Shown piece after piece: positions 1 to 5,151 of a stretch of DNA of 5,165 nucleotides. The stretch is from Methylococcaceae bacterium NSP1-1 (GTDB lineage Bacteria > Pseudomonadota > Gammaproteobacteria > Methylococcales > Methylomonadaceae), in the NCBI GenBank assembly GCA_002256465.1, contig NQJG01000074.1, forward strand, positions 1 through 5,165, in the 5' to 3' direction. The notes beneath the pieces are model-generated. The model saw only the letters and a list, made by a program, of their open reading frames with translations, was not told the origin of the DNA and did not search any database. Both the position numbers and the translations under genes were made by a program. How positions within the stretch are numbered: position 1 is the stretch's first letter; each line of letters begins with the position of its first letter.

Positions 1-356
1 TATATCTTGGGCTCTTTGCGCATTTTATTAATAAACTTTTCCAGGCCCTTTTTATGGTAGGGTAGGTCCGCATCGGCTGAAAAATGCGCAGCATACAGTT
101 TACCTTTATCTTTTAAATAAGGCGCCAGAATTTCGGTATACCAACCTTCTCCAGGCCAGATTTCAACTACCGTCATGTTTTCTTTAACATCAAAAAATTC
201 CAGGGTTTCCTGTGGATGCCGATACTTATCGCGAGCTTTATGTTCTGCAGAACGCTGTTTTCCTGCGATTGCCTGTTGCAAAGAGGTTAAATTTGCATTC
301 GCCTGCACAGATGAAAAACTTATTGCTAGCAACAATGCCCATAAAATTTTTATCAT
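1..356 (-). CDS. Putative exported class I SAM-dependent methyltransferase-like protein, N-terminal part (cut by window edge)
   Basis: I translated the minus strand from the ATG at 356-354; the frame stays open to base 1, giving the first 118 residues. Residues 1-19 form a signal peptide (K3, then a hydrophobic stretch ILWALLLAISF, and a VQA or ANA cleavage site). The segment at 63-77 (VVEIWPGEGWYTEIL) resembles the SAM-binding motif I of class I methyltransferases, and KLYAAHFS at 87-94 fits the following strand. Exported proteins with this EIWPG-type motif are annotated as predicted methyltransferases (the COG4798 type); substrate and activity are unknown. A GAGATA sequence 8 bases before the ATG is a fair ribosome binding site. 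The gene follows dsbB in the same direction across a 66-base gap, so it could be in the same transcript. The C-terminal part is outside the window, so completeness cannot be judged. Fold assignment is fairly sure; function is not. Confidence 0.75.
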   Translation of the reverse strand, partial: MIKILWALLLAISFSSVQANANLTSLQQAIAGKQRSAEHKARDKYRHPQETLEFFDVKENMTVVEIWPGEGWYTEILAPYLKDKGKLYAAHFSADADLPYHKKGLEKFINKMRKEPKI

Positions 357-384
357 TAAAATATCTCAATTAAAAACAACGACT

Positions 385-405
385 AAAAGTTATTAGTTAA
401 ATAAC
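385..405 (-). terminator. Weak hairpin plus T4 after dsbB
   Basis: GTTATT (389-394) and AATAAC (400-405) can form a 6-base stem with loop AGTTA. On the minus strand it is followed by TTTT (388-385). It lies between the dsbB stop and the methyltransferase-like gene. The stem has only one G-C pair, so it is at best a leaky terminator and may be chance in AT-rich DNA. Confidence 0.2.
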
Positions 406-422
406 AATCCCTTGGACCTTCA

Positions 423-929
423 TTATTTTTTATCACAATTCCATATTTGCAACAGACTTAACGTTGCCAACATTAAAAAAGCGACCAATGTCCAGGCGGG
501 CATACTAACCCCCAAGAATGTCCAGTCTACCTTGGCACAATCCCCCGTGCCGCTTAACATTAACTTAAGGGTATCGAACAAGGGAAAATTTTGGAGCATG
601 AACTCTAAGCCGGGACTGCATTCGGGAACTTCATCTGGAGGTAAATGTTGTAGCCAGACATGCCGGGTTGAGATAGATGCGCCTAATAAAGCCGTGACTG
701 CACCCAAAATAGCATAACGGGTTACCCCTTTTTGTCCGGGGTTATGTAGCCCCGCAATCAAGAAAACCAGACCCGTCAATAAAATCGCAAGACGCTGGGA
801 AATGCATAAGGGGCAAGGCTCCAGGCCATCAACAAATTGAAAATATGCCCCCATACCCAACAGGCCCATGCAACCTGCGAAGCCTAATAAAAACCAGATT
901 CTCGAATTAAATTTTAGCATTCTAAACAT
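423..929 (-). CDS. dsbB: Disulfide bond formation protein DsbB (DsbA-reoxidising quinone reductase)
   Basis: DsbB is an inner-membrane protein that reoxidises periplasmic DsbA and passes the electrons to ubiquinone or menaquinone. The 168-residue product has four hydrophobic helices at about 10-31, 44-61, 70-87 and 141-162. The first periplasmic loop carries EPCPLC with the redox pair C39/C42, followed by R46, matching the quinone-contacting arginine of the family. The second loop carries C104 (PEC) and C131 (GDC), the pair that exchanges with DsbA. Length and cysteine spacing agree with E. coli DsbB (176 residues; Cys41, 44, 104, 130). I chose the ATG at 929: it is preceded at 6 bases by GAAGAAG, and it removes a 15-residue extension beginning with TTG at 974 that is a remnant of the upstream gene's tail. 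ATG 920 is a less likely alternative. The gene lies 68 bases behind the RCK gene, same strand, with no clear promoter between them, so co-transcription with the channel operon is likely. DsbA is not in the window. Confidence 0.93.
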   Translation of the reverse strand: MFRMLKFNSRIWFLLGFAGCMGLLGMGAYFQFVDGLEPCPLCISQRLAILLTGLVFLIAGLHNPGQKGVTRYAILGAVTALLGASISTRHVWLQHLPPDEVPECSPGLEFMLQNFPLFDTLKLMLSGTGDCAKVDWTFLGVSMPAWTLVAFLMLATLSLLQIWNCDKK

Positions 930-934
930 ACTTG

Positions 935-1063
935 ACTTCTTCTTTAAAAAATATACAACCCTAGACGGGGCCAATACAACTAAAAGATTATTTTTAGCTA
1001 ACCAGTCTCAACTTCTTCTTTAAAATATCTAATCTCCCTGGATGGACCCAACACAACCAAAAC
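935..1063 (-). repeat. Decayed tandem duplication of the 3' end of the RCK gene (copies 935-986 and 1011-1063)
   Basis: Two segments about 76 bases apart align by hand with one 1-base gap and roughly three quarters identity, including 15 identical bases at 935-949 and 1011-1025. The 1011-1063 copy encodes the C-terminal tail of the RCK protein (VLVVLGPSREIRYFKEEV). The 935-986 copy lies in the gap before dsbB and still reads LLVVLAPSRVVYF in the frame that runs into dsbB; a 1-base indel has shifted the part after PSR. The same tail motif ends the channel's own RCK domain (LLVVLGRDVAIDYF). The simplest reading is a short tandem duplication that has since drifted. Confidence 0.7.
936..942 (-). 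promoter_or_regulatory. Ribosome binding site of dsbB
   Basis: GAAGAAG on the minus strand ends 6 bases before ATG 929. It decides the start over the in-frame TTG at 974. The same bases are part of the duplicated tail of the RCK gene (935-986), where the original copy encodes a KEEV stretch. Confidence 0.55.
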
Positions 1064-1690
1064 ATCACCGGCATTAAGGGTACATTCCTTTTCTCCAACG
1101 GCAAAATGCAATGCTTCGCCGGACTCCCTGTCCACTACGCCTATGAGGATTAAATTATGTTTTTGATCCAACCTTAAATCGCAGGATCTGGTATTTTCAA
1201 GACAGGATCCTTCGGGGATTTCTATTTGTGCCATATGTAAATCATGCCGCCCAAATACGGTATGATCCAGGATATTAGTAATATCAGGTTTGGCCAGCAT
1301 GTCATGGGTTTTTCTGCCGCAAATCTCATAAGGATCTATGATCTTGTTAGCGCCGGCCGCCAAAAGTTTTTCTGCGGACTCAGGATCATCAACAATAGCA
1401 ACAATAGTAAGGGCTTTATCTATTGCTCGTGCTGAAAGAGTTAAAAACACATTGTCCGAATCTCTCGGATAAAAGCAAAAAAGAATATCAACATCAGCGC
1501 CAATACCGATTGATTTGAGCGCATCATCATTACGAAAATCAATAATTTTGGTTTCAAAACCTTGCTCTGCGACCGAAGAGGCCTCGTTCTCATCTTTTCC
1601 GATAAAAACGAAGCTGTATTGATCTTCATTTAACCGACTCATCACTTCCAAAGACATTATACTGTAGCCAAACACGGCAATTCTCTTCAT
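998..1690 (-). CDS. Free-standing RCK (TrkA-N/TrkA-C) protein, probable partner subunit of the K+ channel; nucleotide site degenerate
   Basis: The 230-residue soluble protein has the RCK architecture: a Rossmann-like TrkA-N domain at about 2-125 and a TrkA-C domain at about 150-225 (LILIGVVD at 180-187, DVLVVLG at 209-215). It is a paralogue of the RCK part of the upstream channel; compare AGANKIIDPYEI (112-123) with AGADNVIQPFEI there. It lacks key features of nucleotide binding: the GxGxxG motif has become G8-Y-S-I-M-S13, and the acidic residue ending the second strand, D317 in the channel, is G31 here. No transmembrane segment or signal peptide is present. Its ATG overlaps the channel's TGA by 4 bases (ATGA) and no strong Shine-Dalgarno precedes it, so translation is probably coupled to the channel. 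By inference it assembles with the channel's gating ring or regulates it without binding NAD(H) itself. The alternative is an independent Trk-type regulator, but no TrkH or TrkG gene is nearby. Confidence 0.85.
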   Translation of the reverse strand: MKRIAVFGYSIMSLEVMSRLNEDQYSFVFIGKDENEASSVAEQGFETKIIDFRNDDALKSIGIGADVDILFCFYPRDSDNVFLTLSARAIDKALTIVAIVDDPESAEKLLAAGANKIIDPYEICGRKTHDMLAKPDITNILDHTVFGRHDLHMAQIEIPEGSCLENTRSCDLRLDQKHNLILIGVVDRESGEALHFAVGEKECTLNAGDVLVVLGPSREIRYFKEEVETG

Positions 1691-3291
1691 CGTTCGCGTC
1701 CGTTTTTTAATCGGCTTTTTTCAATCTGGTCTCGAAAATAATCAATCGCGACATCTCTGCCCAGAACCACCAGAAGATCATCCGCACGCAATACAAAGAA
1801 TTGTTCGGGATTAAAATAGAAGTGCTGATTCTTCACCTTATAGCTGTTCTTATGTTTTCGATGCACCGGATTTGCACTAATTACACCTACCAGCATTAAT
1901 TTTCTGCGATTAAAGTCAATCTCGGAAATCTTTAGTCCATCGATAATTGATCCTGTATCCACACACAATGTTTCCATGATGAACTGTTTTTCTTCACGGA
2001 TAATGCCCAAAATAGCCTCAAAAGCAACGGGTTGACCAATATATTCAGCAACCACCATTGCGGCTATTTCAAATGGCTGAATGACATTGTCTGCCCCAGC
2101 CTGATAAAGTTTTTTAACATTATCCCGATTGTTCGCGCGGGAAATAATCCGGATAGACGGATTGAGATGCCGGCTGGTCAGGGTAATATAAACATTGACT
2201 ACGTCATCACCTGTTGTACATAAAACAGCGGCCGCTTTATTCTTGATACCGGCATTGATCAACACTTCATTTTTGCTCGCATCCGCATGAATAACATGAT
2301 ACCCGAGCCGCCTTGCTTTCGATGCATTAACTTCCTTGCTATCAATAACAACAAAGTGTTGCTGATGTTTTTCAAGCTGCTTGGCGATATGCCGCCCTAC
2401 TCGGCCGAATCCGCAAATAATAACAAAACTTTTATAACGTTTTAGTTCGGTATAGGTTCTGTTTTCACGTAAATCGTGCATTCTGTCGCTAAATGCCGAA
2501 ACGATAATGGAAATAAAAAAAGATATAACACCCAGGCCAGTCAAAATCAATGCCATAGCAACCAGCCGGCCACCTGGCGTATGCGGCGCTATATCGCCAA
2601 AACCAACGGATGAAACAGTAATGATCGACCAATAAGCCGCATCAAATAAGTTACTGACCTGTTCGCCATTGGTGGGATGTTCAAAGAAATAAATTCCAGT
2701 GCTGCCTATAAACACCAGAAATCCTAGAAAAACAGCCAAGTTATAAAGCTCAAAGCGCTTACTGTCCAGGACTTCGGTAAATAAATTCAGACTTTTAAAA
2801 TACCGGAATAGTTTGAACAATCGAAAAATAAGCAAGACTCTCAGCACGCTTAATGGCCTGTAACTCGGCAAAATAGCGAGTAGATCAATCACAGCCAACG
2901 GCGTGAAAATATACTCAATTTTTTTGGCCAAAATTAGTCTGACAACCTCGCCCAATCGAAAAGGACTATTGAGATACTCGGCCTTTTCGTAATGCTCAAG
3001 AATAATTTTATGAACATCATTAAAAAGCCAGGCACGCAGCAAGTATTCAATGATAAATAAGACGACCAGGACATGCTCAAACAGTATTTCAGTCCTGGTC
3101 AACTCCGTATCCACTTCGTAAATTAGCAAAAAAACACTGAGAAGGACCAGGCAAATCATAAAAATATCAAAGTATGATTTGATCCGGCTATCAGGATTCT
3201 CCAGTAAATTATAAAAAAACAGTTTGGTGTTTCTATAATACGGCGATGATTTCAGAAAGTAGGCAAAATAAACAATCAGTCGGGTTAACAT
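1687..3291 (-). CDS. Voltage-sensor-type potassium channel with C-terminal RCK domain
   Basis: This 534-residue inner-membrane protein has a six-helix Kv-like channel followed by an RCK gating module. Segments are S1 about 41-59, S2 69-90, S3 127-142 (ending ILPSY), S4 147-170, S5 183-205 and S6 242-268. S4 carries basic residues at R151, R157, K160, R163 and K166, mostly every third position, as in voltage sensors. The selectivity filter is TVSSVGFGD at 225-233; phenylalanine replaces the usual tyrosine of TVGYGD. The RCK TrkA-N domain (about 288-410) has an intact GFGRVG at 294-299 and D317 after the second strand, so NAD(H) or another nucleotide should be able to bind. TrkA-C follows at about 436-512. 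The protein should pass K+ in response to voltage and/or a cytoplasmic ligand; which one cannot be read from sequence. The start at ATG 3291 gives a plausible cytoplasmic N-terminus, but the AAGG upstream lies unusually far away (about 15 bases). It is the first gene of an operon with the free RCK gene. Confidence 0.92.
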   Translation of the reverse strand: MLTRLIVYFAYFLKSSPYYRNTKLFFYNLLENPDSRIKSYFDIFMICLVLLSVFLLIYEVDTELTRTEILFEHVLVVLFIIEYLLRAWLFNDVHKIILEHYEKAEYLNSPFRLGEVVRLILAKKIEYIFTPLAVIDLLAILPSYRPLSVLRVLLIFRLFKLFRYFKSLNLFTEVLDSKRFELYNLAVFLGFLVFIGSTGIYFFEHPTNGEQVSNLFDAAYWSIITVSSVGFGDIAPHTPGGRLVAMALILTGLGVISFFISIIVSAFSDRMHDLRENRTYTELKRYKSFVIICGFGRVGRHIAKQLEKHQQHFVVIDSKEVNASKARRLGYHVIHADASKNEVLINAGIKNKAAAVLCTTGDDVVNVYITLTSRHLNPSIRIISRANNRDNVKKLYQAGADNVIQPFEIAAMVVAEYIGQPVAFEAILGIIREEKQFIMETLCVDTGSIIDGLKISEIDFNRRKLMLVGVISANPVHRKHKNSYKVKNQHFYFNPEQFFVLRADDLLVVLGRDVAIDYFRDQIEKSRLKNGRER

Positions 3292-3389
3292 AGCGTTATC
3301 ATCGCGCCTTTAGAGAAGGTGAAAAAAACAATTTTTTATCTTCAAAAATCATGTCATGCTTCAACGAAAATGCCAAAACAATGACTGGC

Positions 3390-3418
3390 ATAATTTTCCC
3401 ATTACACATAAAAGTCAA
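3390..3418 (-). promoter_or_regulatory. Candidate sigma-70 promoter for the channel operon
   Basis: On the minus strand TTGACT (3418-3413) is followed after 17 bases by AATTAT (3395-3390), matching the consensus at 5 of 6 and 4 of 6 positions. It would give a leader of about 90 bases before the channel ATG. A short inverted repeat, TGCCA-N10-TGGCA (3371-3390), touches the -10 box and covers the expected start site, a usual operator position. The hexamers were picked by eye. Confidence 0.4.
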
Positions 3419-3629
3419 TATCGAAGTTGAAATGGGGGAATTAACCTCAACCGGGTAGAAGTAAAGAGCGGCAACGGAGATGGTGAGATTATTCGGTATC
3501 TACGTTAATTAAGTAAAACCACAAAGACGAGGAGGGCGCAAGCGTAGTAACTTTTCGCATAGTGGAGTGAGACTAAATGATACAGGACTGATTTGCTTAA
3601 TTAATTAACACAAGTCAGCTGTGCAAACT
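3419..3629. other. Gene-free spacer with no recognised element
   Basis: The full gap between the channel start and the ComEA-like gene is 394 bases. Apart from the channel promoter at one end and the terminator at the other, I see no open frame of useful length on either strand and no RNA gene. The stretch around 3460-3580 is purine-rich on the plus strand. An 82-base segment is flanked by GTTAATTAAG (3504-3513) and CTTAATTAATTAAC (3596-3609), which are imperfect inverted repeats. No transposase or target duplication is visible. Confidence 0.5.
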
Positions 3630-3677
3630 AAAAAACCACTCAAAGAAGGGAGGGGAGCCCGGATTTTTGAGTGGTTT
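3630..3677 (-). terminator. Intrinsic terminator of the ComEA-like gene
   Basis: AAACCACTCAAA (3633-3644) and TTTGAGTGGTTT (3666-3677) are a perfect 12-base inverted repeat around a 21-base loop. On the minus strand the stem runs into six Ts (complement of A 3635-3630, partly within the stem). It begins 8 bases after the stop codon at 3686. The opposite direction lacks a T run after the stem, so it appears to serve only the minus-strand gene. Confidence 0.85.
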
Positions 3678-3685
3678 GTTACTAT

Positions 3686-3985
3686 CTACTTTGATTTGCT
3701 ATCTTTCTTTGGTTCGACGACAACGGCTGCCGCAGCATCACTTAGCAAAATGTCGTTTTTGTTTTTTTCGACGGTTTTTTCGCCTATACCTGCAACGTTG
3801 GTCAAGTCTTCGGCTGCTTTAAATAAGCCTTTTTCTTCTCTATATTTAACAATGGCTTCGGCTTTTTTCTGGCCAATGCCTGACAAAGCTTCTGAGATAG
3901 TCTTCGCATCAGCGGTATTAATGTTAACGGGAGCGGCAATTGCATTGACGGCGAATAAAGATAATAACAATATTATTTTTTTCAT
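3686..3985 (-). CDS. Secreted ComEA-type helix-hairpin-helix DNA-binding protein
   Basis: The 99-residue product starts with a signal peptide (MKKIILLLSLFAVNAIA, cleavage around 17-18), followed by VNINTADA at 20-27, the usual opening of ComEA-type domains. Two helix-hairpin-helix motifs follow: hairpin SGIG at 36-39 with KKAEAIVKYRE behind it, and VAGIG at 64-68. These bind the DNA backbone without sequence specificity. The tail at 83-99 is alanine-rich, then lysine-rich, probably disordered. In naturally competent gram-negative bacteria such short periplasmic proteins bind incoming double-stranded DNA and pull it through the outer membrane. No other competence gene is nearby, so a role in DNA uptake is inferred from the family. 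The start is firm: GAGGAA (3996-3991) lies 5 bases before the ATG. It has its own terminator and probably its own promoter, so it appears monocistronic. The symbol comEA would fit by family only. Confidence 0.88.
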   Translation of the reverse strand: MKKIILLLSLFAVNAIAAPVNINTADAKTISEALSGIGQKKAEAIVKYREEKGLFKAAEDLTNVAGIGEKTVEKNKNDILLSDAAAAVVVEPKKDSKSK

Positions 3986-3990
3986 TTTTT

Positions 3991-3996
3991 TTCCTC
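3991..3996 (-). promoter_or_regulatory. Strong ribosome binding site of the ComEA-like gene
   Basis: GAGGAA on the minus strand, 5 bases from ATG 3985, is the best Shine-Dalgarno sequence in the window and fixes the start of this gene. Confidence 0.75.
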
Positions 3997-4016
3997 AAAA
4001 ATATTAAAAATTGTTA

Positions 4017-4060
4017 CGAATATTTTTGTTATCGCAAATCAGGATAACATGAAATATTCG
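4017..4060 (-). repeat. 44-base imperfect palindrome in the leader of the ComEA-like gene
   Basis: CGAATATTT (4017-4025) pairs with AAATATTCG (4052-4060), and TGTTATC (4027-4033) pairs with GATAACA (4043-4049). The two stems are separated by a small 1-by-2 internal loop and closed by a 9-base loop. All 16 paired positions are Watson-Crick. It ends 20 bases before the ribosome binding site. It could be a leader hairpin, a DNA operator, or part of the cmoB terminator. The last is less likely because no T run follows directly. Confidence 0.6.
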
Positions 4061-4103
4061 AAAAAAGTCTAGTGGTTTATTAAGGAAATACAACGATAAC
4101 TCC

Positions 4104-4137
4104 ATTATATTTATCGAGGGTCCTTGTGACATGTCAA
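4104..4137 (-). promoter_or_regulatory. Candidate promoter of the ComEA-like gene
   Basis: A perfect TTGACA (4137-4132) begins 2 bases after the cmoB stop codon. Downstream, GATAAA (4115-4110) is at 16-base spacing, and an exact TATAAT (4109-4104) sits at a too-long 22 bases. A perfect 10-base palindrome, TGACATGTCA (4127-4136), overlaps the -35 box and could hold a regulator. Transcription from here would make a leader of over 100 bases that includes the 4017-4060 hairpin. Confidence 0.4.
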
Positions 4138-4139
4138 CT

Positions 4140-5114
4140 TTAGGCATTATTTGCAATAATAATTGCCCGCTTTGGGGCTGGTAGCCCTTCGCAAGTTAAC
4201 TGGGGGTTTTCTGCGCTAAGAAAATCCTTGAGTGAATTAAATTGCATCCATTCTGTGCTTCGCTGCTCTTCAGTGCTGGTTGTGGTGACATCAACTAACC
4301 GGATATTTTTAAAGCCGCACCGTTTCAGCCAACTGATTAATGTTTCGCAACTGGGCAAAAACCAGACATTACGCATCCTGGCATAACGTCCCTCGGGCAA
4401 TAACACTTCACCTAATCTGCCGTCAATGACCAGGGTTTCCAATACCAATTCACCACCGGGTTGCAGGCAATCTCTTAATTCCAGAAGATGATCGATGGGT
4501 GAACGGCGATGATAAAGCACCCCCATGGAAAACACCGTATCAAACGCATTTAAACCATAAGGTAATTCTTCTATGCCTAATGGCAAAACATAAAGCGGTG
4601 CTTCGCCATGAAGTTTTCTAACCAGCTGAAACTGCATAACGTTAAGTAGCAAGGGGTCAATACCGATCACCATTTTTGCTCCAGCGCCCAGCATACGCCA
4701 GCAATGATAGCCATTTCCACAGCCTACATCTAAAACCATGCGATGGTTAAGCGGAGAGATATGGTTTTTTAGACGATTCCACTTCCAGTCTGATCGCCAT
4801 TCGGTATCGATGTTAATGCCGAATAGATTGTATGGCCCTTTGCGCCAGGGATGTAATGCCTTGAGTTGATGTTCAAGTTGCATTCTAGCGGCTTCTGACA
4901 GGTCATCCGATAGGCCTATCTGCACAGCATCAGCATCCAATAAACGGTGAGTTGTAGCCAATTTCGGCAGGCACTCGATTACAGTCTGCCATTGCTCCAA
5001 ATTGCCATGTCTGGTTAAATCAAATGCAGTGGCAAGCTGCTGCGGCAATATTTTGACCCAAGCATCGGCTTTTGCATCAAGTAAATTATTATATAATGGT
5101 TGATAATCAATCAT
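4140..5114 (-). CDS. cmoB: tRNA uridine 5-oxyacetic acid(34) synthase CmoB (carboxymethyltransferase)
   Basis: CmoB transfers a carboxymethyl group from carboxy-S-adenosyl-methionine, made by CmoA, to 5-hydroxyuridine at the wobble position 34 of tRNA. This gives cmo5U34, which widens codon reading; the enzyme acts in the cytoplasm. The 324-residue product is collinear with the 323-residue E. coli protein. The N-terminal domain ends in PWRKGP (89-94), followed by NIDTEWRSDWKW (101-112). The class I methyltransferase core has motif I DVGCGNGYH (129-137), then GIDP (151-154), and FSMGVLYHRRSP (195-206). By recalled E. coli numbering, the cofactor contacts K91, W105, K110, G130, D152, M196, Y200 and R315 all have counterparts here, one position later (K92, W106, K111, G131, D153, M197, Y201, R316). 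The start MIDY matches E. coli MIDF. The usual neighbour cmoA would lie beyond the right edge and is not visible. No strong Shine-Dalgarno precedes the ATG; the leader forms a hairpin instead. Confidence 0.97.
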   Translation of the reverse strand: MIDYQPLYNNLLDAKADAWVKILPQQLATAFDLTRHGNLEQWQTVIECLPKLATTHRLLDADAVQIGLSDDLSEAARMQLEHQLKALHPWRKGPYNLFGINIDTEWRSDWKWNRLKNHISPLNHRMVLDVGCGNGYHCWRMLGAGAKMVIGIDPLLLNVMQFQLVRKLHGEAPLYVLPLGIEELPYGLNAFDTVFSMGVLYHRRSPIDHLLELRDCLQPGGELVLETLVIDGRLGEVLLPEGRYARMRNVWFLPSCETLISWLKRCGFKNIRLVDVTTTSTEEQRSTEWMQFNSLKDFLSAENPQLTCEGLPAPKRAIIIANNA

Positions 5115-5151
5115 TTAAAAATCTTACTCTGTCATCTGAAGACAGAGTAAG
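5115..5151 (-). terminator. Hairpin with T5 tract immediately before the cmoB start
   Basis: CTTACTCTGTC (5123-5133) and GACAGAGTAAG (5141-5151) form a perfect 11-base stem with a 7-base loop. On the minus strand the stem is followed by ATTTTTAA and then the cmoB ATG. By form this is an intrinsic terminator for an upstream minus-strand gene outside the window. It lies only 8 bases before the cmoB ATG, and the only SD-like bases for cmoB (GAG, AAG) are in its 3' arm. It could therefore also act as an attenuator or translational switch of cmoB. Confidence 0.6.

Noticed and set aside
412..717. 101-residue plus-strand open frame opposite dsbB
   Set aside because: It is antisense to the membrane helices and second loop of DsbB, has no recognisable domain, and lacks a ribosome binding site of note.
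930..974. N-terminal 15-residue extension of DsbB from TTG 974
   Set aside because: It matches the tail of the upstream RCK gene, uses a rare start codon, and shifts the cysteine numbering away from the family; ATG 929 has a ribosome binding site and gives family length.
1441..1629. 62-residue minus-strand frame inside the RCK gene
   Set aside because: It is an out-of-frame shadow of a gene with clear homology.
1687..2481. MthK-like internal start in the channel gene (Met271, ATG 2481) that would yield a free RCK
   Set aside because: No convincing Shine-Dalgarno precedes it, and a separate downstream gene already provides a free RCK.
3480..3512. Ten-codon plus-strand frame ATG 3480 (MVRLFGIYVN) in the spacer
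   Set aside because: It is too short, its GGAG is too close to the ATG, and it has no recognisable similarity.
3621..4007. 128-residue plus-strand open frame opposite the ComEA-like gene
   Set aside because: It is a low-complexity shadow of the minus-strand gene, which has a signal peptide, HhH motifs, a strong RBS and a terminator.
4082..4125. Possible hairpin AAGGA/TCCTT with CGATAA/TTATCG between cmoB and the ComEA-like gene, as a cmoB terminator
   Set aside because: The arms are interrupted by unequal loops and no T run follows on the minus strand; its bases overlap the candidate promoter.
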